From: Thalassospira profundimaris
GTDB lineage: Bacteria; Pseudomonadota; Alphaproteobacteria; Rhodospirillales; Thalassospiraceae
Direction of reading: 5' to 3'
Assembly: GCF_003326795.1 (NCBI RefSeq)
Contig: NZ_JPWI01000004.1
Location: 227,528-291,527 of the forward strand
Length of the DNA stretch: 64,000 nucleotides
The notes under the pieces are model-generated. The model did no database searches. It saw nothing but the letters and a program-made list of their open reading frames with translations, and had not been told where the DNA came from. Positions 27,298-35,573 of this stretch are shown here, in pieces; the stretch's first letter is position 1, and every line of letters begins with the position of its first letter. The translations under genes were made by a program, and so were the position numbers.

Positions 27298-28494
27298 TTA
27301 CCTCTCCACCAGTGCCATTTTCTTGTTGAACCAGTTCATAAAGAGCGAGGTCAACAAAGACAAACCAAGATAGATCGACATGAAGATCGAAATCGCTTCA
27401 ATTGCCTGACCAGTCTGGTTCATGGTTGTGTTGGAAACTGAGACCAGATCCGGGTAACCGACAGCTACGGCAAGCGAGCTGTTTTTGGTCAGGTTCAGAT
27501 ACTGGTTTGTCAGTGGCGGAATGGCGACACGCATGGATTGCGGCAGAATAACCTTGCGAAGGGCAACAGAGCGCTTGATTCCAAGACTGTCCGCTGCCTC
27601 CCACTGGCCGTTTGGAACGGCCTGAATGCCAGAGCGTACGACTTCTGCCACATAGGTTGACGTGTAAACCGTCAAGCCGATCAGAACGGCCATAAATTCT
27701 GGCGAAATATTATAACCACCACGAATGTTGAAGCCCTTGAGTTCCGGCATGCTCATCTCGGTCGGAGCTCCGCCTGCAAGGTAGGCAAGAAACACAAGAC
27801 CGACAAAGATACCAAGACCCACAAGGAGCATCGGGAAGGTCTGTCCTGTCGCGTCCTGGCGTTTGACAGCCCATTTCCTGATGAAATAGATAGCGACCAG
27901 AGCGATAATCGCCGCAACACCCATCAGGGTATATGCGTTGTCCGCAACCGGCACAGGCATATACATGCCGCGCGAAGTCAGCAGGACACCCGGGAGCGGC
28001 TCTAGCGCATCGCGCGGGTGGGGGAATGCCCCGGGGATCAGCGCGTACCAGAAGAACAGCTGAAGCAGAACCGGGATGTTACGGAATGTTTCAACATATA
28101 CCGTCGCCAGCTTGCGAACGATCCAGTTGGACGAAAGGCGTGCAACGCCAAAAATGGTTCCGATAATCGTGCAAAGGACGATACCAAGAACCGATACTTT
28201 CACGGTGTTCAGGAGACCGACCATCAGTGCCGTCGCGTAGTCGCTCTGGGCACTGTATTCGATCATGCTTTCACTGATCTCGAAGGAAGCTTCAAGATCG
28301 AGGAACCCGTAACCGGTCGAGATGTTTTGTTGCTCAAGGTTGTACAGGGTGTTGGACACCAGGTACCAGCCAGCCAGAATGATAAGACCGATGGCGATGA
28401 TTTGATAAAGCACCGCGCGAACGTTCTCGTCATTCAGATAGTCGACAAGGCTCTTGGAACGAACATCTCCCGGGGTATGTTGAGGCTTACTCAT
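27298..28494 (-). CDS. aapQ: General L-amino acid ABC transporter permease AapQ
   Basis: A 398-residue permease, partner of AapM. The C-terminal part carries EVVRSGIQAVPNGQWEAAD, the coupling loop that docks the ATPase, and PQSMRVAIPPL. Like AapM it is longer than HisM-type permeases because of extra N-terminal segments. It is the second gene of the operon, 117 bases after aapJ, with a stem-loop in that gap. Confidence 0.94.
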   Translation of the reverse strand: MSKPQHTPGDVRSKSLVDYLNDENVRAVLYQIIAIGLIILAGWYLVSNTLYNLEQQNISTGYGFLDLEASFEISESMIEYSAQSDYATALMVGLLNTVKVSVLGIVLCTIIGTIFGVARLSSNWIVRKLATVYVETFRNIPVLLQLFFWYALIPGAFPHPRDALEPLPGVLLTSRGMYMPVPVADNAYTLMGVAAIIALVAIYFIRKWAVKRQDATGQTFPMLLVGLGIFVGLVFLAYLAGGAPTEMSMPELKGFNIRGGYNISPEFMAVLIGLTVYTSTYVAEVVRSGIQAVPNGQWEAADSLGIKRSVALRKVILPQSMRVAIPPLTNQYLNLTKNSSLAVAVGYPDLVSVSNTTMNQTGQAIEAISIFMSIYLGLSLLTSLFMNWFNKKMALVER

Positions 28495-28543
28495 AGGACC
28501 CTCAGGTGTAGATTGTATCCAAAATCAGTAGGCACCTAACGAA

Positions 28544-28581
28544 AAGCTCCGCCCATGCGTTCAGGCAGTGGGGCGGAGCTT
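28544..28581 (-). terminator. Stem-loop between aapJ and aapQ
   Basis: AAGCTCCGCCC (28544-28554) pairs with GGGCGGAGCTT (28571-28581), and on the minus strand the stem continues into TTCGTT. A stem here commonly lets the binding-protein gene be made in excess, by partial termination or by protecting the aapJ message. Confidence 0.7.
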
Positions 28582-28611
28582 CGTAGGTTTAGTGGAACGG
28601 TTGCTAACGAA

Positions 28612-29634
28612 TTAGCGAACCGGCCATGCGTACTGCAGGCCACCATCGGTCCACAGAGCGTTCAGACCACGCTCGAGGCCAAGCTTGGCGGTAACGTTCT
28701 TTTCATAGCTTTCGCCATAGTTACCAACATTCTTGACGATACGGTATGCCCACTCTTCGTCGAGACCAAGAGCCTCACCCATGCCCGGCGATACGCCCAG
28801 CAGACGCTGGATGCCCGGGTTGGTGCTGTTTGCTTTCATATCGTCAACATTCGCCATGGTGACGCCGAATTCTTCAGCTTCGACCATTGCAGTCAGAGCC
28901 CAGCGAGAAATGTCGGCCCACTGCTCGTCACCCTGAGCAACAACCGGACCAAGCGGCTCTTTGGAAATGATTTCCGGAAGAATGACGTAGTCATCCGGGT
29001 TTTCTGCCATGGTGGTACGGATCGAAGCAAGACCCGAAGCATCCGTGGTGTAAACGTCGCAACGGCCCGAGAAGAAGGCAGCGGTTGCTTCGTTGATGTT
29101 TTCGATAACGACCGGCTCGAAGCTCATGCCTTTGGCGCGGAAGTAATCAGCGAGGTTCAGCTCGGTGGTGGTGCCCGGCTCTACGCAGACGGTTGCTCCG
29201 TCAAGCTCGGTAGCGCTGTTCACGCCGAGAGCTTTGGGAATCAGGAAGCCCTGACCGTCATAGTAGTTGATGCCGACGAAGGTCAGGCCGAGCTTCGCGT
29301 CACGCGTGGTGGTTGCAGTGGTGTTACGCGACAGGATGTCGATTTCACCGGACTGCAGCGCCGTGAAACGCTGTGCTGCGGTCAGCGGGGTGTACTGAAC
29401 GCTGTTTGCATCGCCAAGGACTGCGGCAGCAATCGCACGGCAAACATCAACGTCGATACCTTCCCACTTGCCTTCAGCATTTGCTGCGGAGAAACCCGGA
29501 AGACCGGTGTTCACACCACACTGAACGAAACCTTTCGCCTTGACGCCGTCAAGCACGGCACCAGCCTGTGCATTCTGTGCGGCGACGGCTGCAACAGTCA
29601 TTGCACCCGCGGCGAGGATCGTTTTGATTTTCAT
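28612..29634 (-). CDS. aapJ: General L-amino acid ABC transporter binding protein AapJ
   Basis: A 340-residue periplasmic amino-acid-binding protein. It has a signal peptide (about residues 1-24, ending NAQA), the start FVQCGVNTGLPGFSAANAEGKW in shortened form, and the SBP family pattern WEGIDVDVCRAIAAAVLGD. AapJ is longer than HisJ-type proteins, in agreement with 340 residues here. It leads the operon, and a 21-base inverted repeat lies about 76 bases upstream. Confidence 0.95.
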   Translation of the reverse strand: MKIKTILAAGAMTVAAVAAQNAQAGAVLDGVKAKGFVQCGVNTGLPGFSAANAEGKWEGIDVDVCRAIAAAVLGDANSVQYTPLTAAQRFTALQSGEIDILSRNTTATTTRDAKLGLTFVGINYYDGQGFLIPKALGVNSATELDGATVCVEPGTTTELNLADYFRAKGMSFEPVVIENINEATAAFFSGRCDVYTTDASGLASIRTTMAENPDDYVILPEIISKEPLGPVVAQGDEQWADISRWALTAMVEAEEFGVTMANVDDMKANSTNPGIQRLLGVSPGMGEALGLDEEWAYRIVKNVGNYGESYEKNVTAKLGLERGLNALWTDGGLQYAWPVR

Positions 29635-30091
29635 AGAAAAGCTCCCTTATTAGCAAAGCATTGTTTTTAGCTTTTGTGCCACCCTGGATACGCAATTAAG
29701 CATATCCATCAATCCAAATTGATTGGATTGCCAAATTAAGAAATTTTAGGCCGCTATGTGTCAAGTCTGAAAAATTTTCGACTGGTCGGGCCGGTGCTGT
29801 TTTTTGAGGAAAATCGCCGATTTTTTCCATCAGGTGAACGTTGTAAATGGAAACGCATCAAGGTGATGGATAGCGTAATTGGTTTTTATATCAGTGTCTT
29901 AATCGGTTCTGGTTTTGGGTGTTTCGCAAAAGGACGAGAATGCACGAACTTTTTTCGACGGAAATATGCCAGTGTCTAAAAAAAGATCATTTTTTTATGC
30001 TGTCCAAAATGCGTGCACATTGCAGTGCGGAATCGGAGATGTCGTGACTCCGGTTTGAATTATTCCATTCTGCGTGCAGACGAGATGAAAA
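29635..30091. other. Intergenic region upstream of aapJ
   Basis: About 455 bases without a convincing gene. It is AT-rich near aapJ and holds the aapJ promoter and an operator-like repeat at 29710. A 73-codon frame at 29758 has no family features and no good ribosome site. Confidence 0.5.
29710..29730. promoter_or_regulatory. Inverted repeat upstream of aapJ
   Basis: CAATCCAA (29710-29717) and TTGGATTG (29723-29730) form a perfect inverted repeat with 8-base arms around ATTGA, about 76 bases before the aapJ start. Its symmetry and position fit an operator for a dimeric regulator. The regulator is not identifiable. Confidence 0.55.
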
Positions 30092-30123
30092 AGCCCCCTC
30101 CGACGCTGTCATCCGAGGGGGCT
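30092..30123 (-). terminator. Terminator of the acetoacetyl-CoA synthetase gene
   Basis: AGCCCCCTC (30092-30100) pairs with GAGGGGGCT (30115-30123), followed by TTTTTCATC on the minus strand. It directly follows the gene's stop at 30128. Confidence 0.88.
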
Positions 30124-30127
30124 GGTT

Positions 30128-32080
30128 TTATTTCTTGAGATCATTCAGGTTCGAGAACAGCTCAAGAGCGGTCGGATTTGCTAGAGCTTCCTGATTTTTG
30201 ACGGGTCTGCCATGGACAACATCGCGGACTGCCAGCTCGGTTATTTTTCCGGACTTGGTGCGTGGAATGTCGGCGACGGCAATGACCTTGGCCGGGACAT
30301 GGCGCGGTGTGCAGTTGGTACGAATCTGCTTCTTGATCTTGTCAATCAGTGCCGTATCCAGTTCATAATTATCGCGGAGCACAACAAACAGGATGACCCT
30401 GACGTCGTTATCCCAATCCTGTCCTATGACAATCGATTCCTGAATTTCCGGAAGCTTTTCGACTTGGCGATAGATTTCTGCTGTACCGATGCGAACACCA
30501 CCCGGATTCAGGGTTGCATCAGAGCGGCCGTAAATAACCATGCCGCCTTCGTCATCAAGTTCTACATAGTCCCCGTGGCACCAGATATTCTCAAACCGGT
30601 CGAAATAGGCCGCGTGGTAACGCGATCCGTCCGGATCATTCCAGAACCCGACAGGCATGGAGGGGAAGGGTTTGGTACAAACCAGTTCGCCTTTCTCGTT
30701 GCGAACAGATTTGCCTTCGTCATCAAATACGTCGACGGCAACACCAAGGGCGCGCGTCTGGATCACGCCGCGTTTTACCGGCAGCACAGGTGAGGCCAGA
30801 ACAAAACAGCCTAGAATATCTGTCCCGCCCGAGATCGATGCGAGATGAATGTCTTCCTTGATGTCACGATAAACGTAATCAAAGCTTTCAGGTGCGAGCG
30901 GCGAGCCGGTCGATGTCATGGCACGTACGGTCGAAAGGTTATGCGTTTCACGCGGCTTGAGTTCCGCCTTTGCAAGGGCATCGATATATTTGGCAGAGGT
31001 GCCAAACAGGGTCATGCCTTCGGCATCTGCGTAATCAAACAGAATGTTGCCGCTCGGATAGAATGGTGAGCCGTCGTAAAGCAGCAACGTCGCACCTGCT
31101 GCCAGTCCGGCCATCAACCAGTTCCACATCATCCAGCCGCATGTGGTGAAATAAAACACCCTGTCTCCGGGGGCGACATCACAATGCAAAACATGTTCTG
31201 AAACCTGTTTTAGCAGCGTACCACCGGTCCCGTGGACGATGCATTTCGGTTTGCCGGTGGTGCCTGACGAGAACATCACATAAAGAGGGTGATTGAACTC
31301 GACCTGTTCGAATACGATCTTGTCACCTTCGAACGGGGCGATGAATGCCTCATAAGTCACAGCATTGCGGATTCCCGTGCTGTCAGCACCATCAAAGGCA
31401 TATTTGACAATGACGACCCTTTTCAGGCTGTCGATGCGGTCAACGACATCGCGAACCTTTTCACGGATGTCATGCTGCTTGCCATTATAATGATAGCCAT
31501 CGACAGTTATCATCACGGTCGGTTCGATCTGACCGAACCGGTCAACGACGCCCTGCACACCGAAATCGGGCGACGCGGATGACCATGTTGCGCCAATCGC
31601 GGCCGTAGCAAGCATTGCAATGACCGTTTCTGACATGTTGGGCATATAGCCACAAACACGATCACCCTTTTTGACACCTTCAGCACGTAGTGCCTGCGAA
31701 AAGCGGGAAACAGCAATGTTGAGTTCAGCCCAGGACAGGCGCGATTTGACCTTGTCTTCGCCCCAGAAAACGATGGCGTCTGTATTGTCATCACGAGCCA
31801 GCAGGTTTTCTGCGAAATTCAGTCGAGCATCAGGGAAGAACTGTGCGCCGGGCATCTTGGTGCCATCAATCAGAACGCGTTCACCCCATGTCTCGGCCTT
31901 GAGTTCGGTGTATTCGACAAGGGCAGGCCAGAAATCCTCGATCTTGGCGACAGACCAGTCATACAGAGCGGTGAAATTCTGGAGATCAAGGCTGTATTTG
32001 TCATTCACCCAGCGGCGAAAGCTGGTGACATTTGCGTTTTCAACACGTTCTTTCGTCGGTTGCCAAAGCACGTCGCTCAT
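30128..32080 (-). CDS. Acetoacetyl-CoA synthetase
   Basis: A 650-residue AMP-forming acyl-CoA synthetase that activates acetoacetate with ATP and CoA. It has the P-loop motif MFSSGTTGKPKCIVHG, the adenylate-forming core GRSDATLNPGGVRIGTAEIY, and the C-terminal PRTKSGKITEL with the catalytic lysine. The N-terminus SDVLWQPTKERVENANVTSF matches acetoacetate-CoA ligases. The ATG at 32080 is chosen because AGAGG lies just before it; an upstream TTG frame would add 12 residues. It is monocistronic, and two GntR-like palindromes lie upstream. It would feed ketone bodies, or PHB breakdown products, into acetyl-CoA. Confidence 0.93.
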   Translation of the reverse strand: MSDVLWQPTKERVENANVTSFRRWVNDKYSLDLQNFTALYDWSVAKIEDFWPALVEYTELKAETWGERVLIDGTKMPGAQFFPDARLNFAENLLARDDNTDAIVFWGEDKVKSRLSWAELNIAVSRFSQALRAEGVKKGDRVCGYMPNMSETVIAMLATAAIGATWSSASPDFGVQGVVDRFGQIEPTVMITVDGYHYNGKQHDIREKVRDVVDRIDSLKRVVIVKYAFDGADSTGIRNAVTYEAFIAPFEGDKIVFEQVEFNHPLYVMFSSGTTGKPKCIVHGTGGTLLKQVSEHVLHCDVAPGDRVFYFTTCGWMMWNWLMAGLAAGATLLLYDGSPFYPSGNILFDYADAEGMTLFGTSAKYIDALAKAELKPRETHNLSTVRAMTSTGSPLAPESFDYVYRDIKEDIHLASISGGTDILGCFVLASPVLPVKRGVIQTRALGVAVDVFDDEGKSVRNEKGELVCTKPFPSMPVGFWNDPDGSRYHAAYFDRFENIWCHGDYVELDDEGGMVIYGRSDATLNPGGVRIGTAEIYRQVEKLPEIQESIVIGQDWDNDVRVILFVVLRDNYELDTALIDKIKKQIRTNCTPRHVPAKVIAVADIPRTKSGKITELAVRDVVHGRPVKNQEALANPTALELFSNLNDLKK

Positions 32081-32136
32081 GATGGGCCTCTGTTTCCTGC
32101 GATGTTGTGTCTTCAAATTAGCGCGTTGTCTAATTT

Positions 32137-32150
32137 GGTATCTTGATACC
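32137..32150. promoter_or_regulatory. Palindrome near the acetoacetyl-CoA synthetase promoter
   Basis: GGTATCTTGATACC is a perfect inverted repeat with TTT flanking, about 57 bases upstream of the synthetase start. It resembles the half-sites TTGGTA/TACCAA seen at 32204. Confidence 0.5.
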
Positions 32151-32203
32151 GTTTTCTACGGGGAAAAAAGTCGGTCGGCAAGCGGAGTAACTCAGATGTC
32201 TAT

Positions 32204-32220
32204 AATTGGTAATACCAATT
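32204..32220. promoter_or_regulatory. GntR/FadR-type operator-like palindrome
   Basis: AATTGGTAATACCAATT is a perfect palindrome around one central A. Its TTGGT...ACCAA core matches the general operator of FadR-subfamily GntR regulators (for example PdhR and LldR). It lies 124 bases upstream of the synthetase gene. No GntR gene is in the window, so the regulator would act from elsewhere. Confidence 0.6.
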
Positions 32221-32489
32221 ATGCGAGAAAACTTCTGAAGTCGCATCAAGAATCTCTGTCAATATATTGTTATAGAGTAAAAAGATAAGATTTAAGGTGC
32301 TTGTAAAAATCTTTTCAACCCGGATCGATATGGACTGGTTTTGCTAATAAAATGACAAAAATGGGTGCATTTTTATTTTATCGTGATTCGCTCTCTGTGC
32401 CTTCGGAGTATCTTCAGATGAAAATGCTTGCACGTTCAAGGCAGCGCACTAGTTTGCTTTGATCGCAAAAAAAAAGCTGGAGGCTCATC

Positions 32490-33020
32490 TTGGCCGGGAT
32501 TGATGAAAGCAAGGCGTTTGTATCAATCAATATCGCTGTTTTGACAGTAAGTGATACGCGCACAGCAGTAAATGATACCTCGGGTGATTTACTTGTTAGC
32601 CGAATAGAAGCCAATGGCCACCGCGTCCACGAACGATTGATCCTGCGAGATGATCAGACGATTCTGCAGCGCCAGTTGCTGGCTTGGTGCGAAAATCCCG
32701 AGATTGATGTGATTATCTCAACAGGTGGAACAGGGGTGACAGGACGTGATGTTACTGTAGAAGCCCATCGGGCTCTTTACGAAAAGGAAATCCCCGGATT
32801 TGGCGAGCTGTTTCGGTGGATTTCGTTTCCCAAAATCGGGACGTCAACTGTTCAGTCGCGTGCAACGGCTGGGGTCTGTAAGGGGACTTATCTGTTTGCG
32901 CTGCCCGGATCGACGGGCGCATGTAAAGATGCCTGGGATGAAATTCTGACCTATCAGCTTGATATTCGCCATCGCCCCTGTAACTTCGTGGAACTTATGC
33001 CACGCTTGCTTGAACGCTGA
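32490..33020 (+). CDS. moaB: Molybdenum cofactor biosynthesis protein B
   Basis: A 176-residue MoaB/MogA-fold protein acting in molybdopterin metabolism, near the adenylylation step. The family motif STGGTGVTGRDVT and the pattern FGELFRWISF are present, with PGSTGACKDAWDEIL at the C-terminal side. Length is normal for MoaB. It appears to start at TTG 32490, with CTGGAGGC eight bases upstream. It stands alone and has its own terminator before the next gene. Confidence 0.9.
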   Translation: MAGIDESKAFVSINIAVLTVSDTRTAVNDTSGDLLVSRIEANGHRVHERLILRDDQTILQRQLLAWCENPEIDVIISTGGTGVTGRDVTVEAHRALYEKEIPGFGELFRWISFPKIGTSTVQSRATAGVCKGTYLFALPGSTGACKDAWDEILTYQLDIRHRPCNFVELMPRLLER

Positions 33021-33032
33021 AGCATGAAGTGG

Positions 33033-33056
33033 CGGAACCTGGTTGGTTCCGTTTTT
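33033..33056 (+). terminator. Intrinsic terminator after moaB
   Basis: CGGAACC (33033-33039), loop TGGTT, GGTTCCG (33045-33051) and TTTTT. It lies before the next start at 33099 and rules out the longer frame beginning at 33024. Confidence 0.9.
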
Positions 33057-33098
33057 GACCAGCATCAGCTAATTCCCGGTTCATTGCAGGAAAGCATC

Positions 33099-33869
33099 AT
33101 GGATTTCATCACAGATCCGTTCTTTTACGCTGTCGCAATCCCGGCAGTCTTGATTGCCGGCGTTTCCAAAAGCGGATTTGGTGGCGGACTTGGCGTGATT
33201 GCTGTTCCCTTGATGGCGCTTGCGGTATCGCCTCAGGCGGCCGCGGCCATCATGCTTCCCATCCTGTGCCTGATGGATGTTGCAAATGTTTGGGCCTATC
33301 GGACCCGATGGGACCGACGAAACATGCTCATTCTCGTTCCTGCCGCACTAGTAGGGATTCTTGTCGGGGTACTGACATTCAGCTACCTGAGTGTCGCGGC
33401 GGTGAAGCTTATCATTGCGATGATTGCTATCATTTTTACCCTTGATCACTGGCTGCGCGGCAATAAAGCCGGAGCTACACCAAAATCGCCAACCTGGGGA
33501 AAGGGAACGATACTTGGAAGTCTGGCAGGTTTTACCAGCTTTGTAGCCCATGCCGGGGGGCCGCCGGTCTCGGTATTCTTGTTGCCGCAGCGTATGGATA
33601 AATCAGTTTTTGTCGGGACGACTGTGATGTTTTTCATCGTCGTTAATTACGTCAAACTGATCCCTTACTGGTTTCTCGGTCAATTCAGCGGAGCCAATCT
33701 CGGGACGTCTGCCGTTCTTGTCCCGATTGCGATTTTTGGAACTTGGCTGGGCCTCTGGGCGCATGACAAGGTCAATGTCATCTTGTTCTATCGCGTCTGC
33801 TATACTCTGCTGTTTATGACAGGGGTAAAGCTGCTTTGGGATGCTGTTTCACTGTTTACCGCAGGATGA
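33099..33869 (+). CDS. TSUP-family (TauE/SafE) membrane transporter
   Basis: A 256-residue membrane protein of the sulfite-exporter TauE/SafE family, with about eight hydrophobic segments and the repeated GVSKSGFGGGLG / AGGPPVSVFLLP half motifs of the two inverted repeats. Family members move sulfite, sulfoacetate and other organic sulfonates or C2 acids; the substrate here is unknown. The ATG at 33099 has AGGAAAG upstream. A terminator separates it from moaB, so a direct link with molybdenum enzymes such as sulfite dehydrogenase is only a guess. Confidence 0.88.
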   Translation: MDFITDPFFYAVAIPAVLIAGVSKSGFGGGLGVIAVPLMALAVSPQAAAAIMLPILCLMDVANVWAYRTRWDRRNMLILVPAALVGILVGVLTFSYLSVAAVKLIIAMIAIIFTLDHWLRGNKAGATPKSPTWGKGTILGSLAGFTSFVAHAGGPPVSVFLLPQRMDKSVFVGTTVMFFIVVNYVKLIPYWFLGQFSGANLGTSAVLVPIAIFGTWLGLWAHDKVNVILFYRVCYTLLFMTGVKLLWDAVSLFTAG

Positions 33870-34283
33870 CGACAGCGCGGGTAAGACCATGGTTTGAAAT
33901 TTCCTGCGAAGCGAAGCGCATCTTTTGAGAATTCAATCCCGAAACCTACTCTGGCAGGCAGCACGAATCGAATTTTATGCGGCGTCTTGTCGGGGCATAT
34001 ATGTCCAGGCTGCCTTGAAACAAGGTACCGGCATTTATGCATTTATCTGAAAATGAACGGTTTTGGTTTAATAGAACCTATATTTTTGTATTCAGGGGTT
34101 TTACGTAGCCGATTTGTTCCGGATTGTCACAAAACTTTTAAAGTTTCGGAACTTTCGGCTAATATCATGAAAATAAAGTGTTTTTATATAACGTGAAATC
34201 TTATGTAGTTTAGATAAAACTGATGATTGATCATGATCCCGGCGACAGGCTTATGGCGAACCAAAAAAACAAGGGGAAGCCAT
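33870..34283. other. AT-rich intergenic region upstream of the mini-MCP gene
   Basis: About 414 bases with no gene. It has a 15-base palindrome AAACTTTTAAAGTTT at 34132-34146 and is clearly richer in A+T than its flanks. It likely holds the promoter of the next gene. Confidence 0.45.
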
Positions 34284-35369
34284 ATGCCAGAGAGAATTCT
34301 GAACGCCGCAACAAACATGTCGGAATTAACGACTGCCAAAGTTAACGAAATTCAGAATGTGACCAAGACTGCCAAGATGCTCGCGATGAATGCCTTGATC
34401 GAAGCTTCTCGCGCAGGTGACGCCGGGCGCGGGTTCGCCGTCGTTGCCAATGAAGTCAATGTTATATCCCAGAAAATTACCTCCATCGCCAATGAACTCC
34501 AGGAACTGTTTGTCCAAGAAGCAGCAGAGCTTCGCAGGACAGCACAGATTGTTCGGGGATCACGGCTGTCTGATCTTGCACTATATGTCATCGAATTGAT
34601 TGACCGTAACCTATATGAGCGCAGTTGCGATGTGCGCTGGTGGGCAACCGATAGTGCGGTTGTTCAGGGCTGCGACTATACGGCCGATGAGGCAGCCCGC
34701 AAGTTTGCCTGCAAGCGGCTTGGTGTCATTCTGGATTCCTACACGGTTTATCTTGATCTTTGGGTGGCCGATAAAAACGGACGCGTTATCGCCAACGGAC
34801 GCCCTGATCGATACAACGCTATTGGCACCGATGTCAGTGACAAGGCCTGGTTCCGTCAGGCAATGGCAACACAGAATGGTGGTGAGTATGCCGTTGCAGA
34901 TATCGAAAACATTGATGCGCTTGGTGGAAAGTCTGTCGCCACCTATGCAACTGCCGTACGTGCAGGCGGTGAAGAAGACGGACAGATCGTCGGCGCGATG
35001 GGGATCTTCTTTGATTGGGAAGAGCAGGCGGAATCTGTTGTTAACTCGATCAATCTTCCCGACGAGGAACGCGAGAGGACAACAATCATGATTGTCGACC
35101 GCGACTGCAAGATCATCGCGTCCTCTGACCCGACAATGCGTCTCGGAGAATATATGGCGCTTCGGCACGGTAAGGAAGAAAAGGGGGCTTACCTGATCGA
35201 GGACCAGACGATTGTGGCTCATGCCCTGACGCCGGGTTACGAAACCTATGCCGGTTTGGGGTGGCGAGGGGTGATCGTCCAGAAACCGGCATCCAAATCA
35301 GCTTCTGCTGCATATGCAAGTGTCCGGCGCGCAGAAGATCTGGTCCAACAACATAAGATGGCGGGCTGA
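34284..35369 (+). CDS. Soluble mini-MCP signalling tip fused to a Cache-like sensor domain
   Basis: A 361-residue protein with an unusual order. Residues about 15-75 match only the hairpin tip of chemoreceptor signalling domains (LAMNALIEASRAGDAGRGFAVVANEV split, ending in ISQKI). Residues about 110-330 look like a dCache/PDC sensor (RNLYERSCDVRWWATD, LDLWVADKNGRVIANG, ATYATAVR, GMRLGE...). There is no membrane segment or signal peptide, so both parts should be cytoplasmic, whereas normal receptors sense outside and signal inside with the sensor first. AAGGGGAAG precedes the ATG at 34284. It may bind CheW/CheA weakly or act as a soluble adaptor; function unproven. Confidence 0.75.
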   Translation: MPERILNAATNMSELTTAKVNEIQNVTKTAKMLAMNALIEASRAGDAGRGFAVVANEVNVISQKITSIANELQELFVQEAAELRRTAQIVRGSRLSDLALYVIELIDRNLYERSCDVRWWATDSAVVQGCDYTADEAARKFACKRLGVILDSYTVYLDLWVADKNGRVIANGRPDRYNAIGTDVSDKAWFRQAMATQNGGEYAVADIENIDALGGKSVATYATAVRAGGEEDGQIVGAMGIFFDWEEQAESVVNSINLPDEERERTTIMIVDRDCKIIASSDPTMRLGEYMALRHGKEEKGAYLIEDQTIVAHALTPGYETYAGLGWRGVIVQKPASKSASAAYASVRRAEDLVQQHKMAG

Positions 35370-35573
35370 TCTCCGGGACAGGATGTCTGGTGACTAGTTA
35401 AGGCCGGACAATAGAATTCATGACAAGGCGGTCATCATTCAGATGGTCGCCTTCTTTTATTCTGGACCATTGTAAAGTGGTTTGGGCTTGCCCCTTGGCG
35501 TCAAACCATATAGCGATAAAGTCAATTTGTTGATAAAATGTCATTAAATGACTTGTGCGCGAGGTGCCCGAAC

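Larger units (their letters stand above)
32081..32489. other. Intergenic region between acetoacetyl-CoA synthetase and moaB
   Basis: About 410 bases with no gene. It is AT-rich and carries two operator-like palindromes, described separately. It should contain the promoters of both divergent genes. Confidence 0.5.

Noticed and set aside
28555..29670. A 371-residue frame antisense to aapJ
   Set aside because: It mirrors the aapJ coding sequence, has no recognisable domain, and lacks a credible start.
29635..29700. A possible sigma-54 promoter at the start of aapJ
   Set aside because: TGGCAC occurs on the minus strand, but no TTGC follows at the required spacing.
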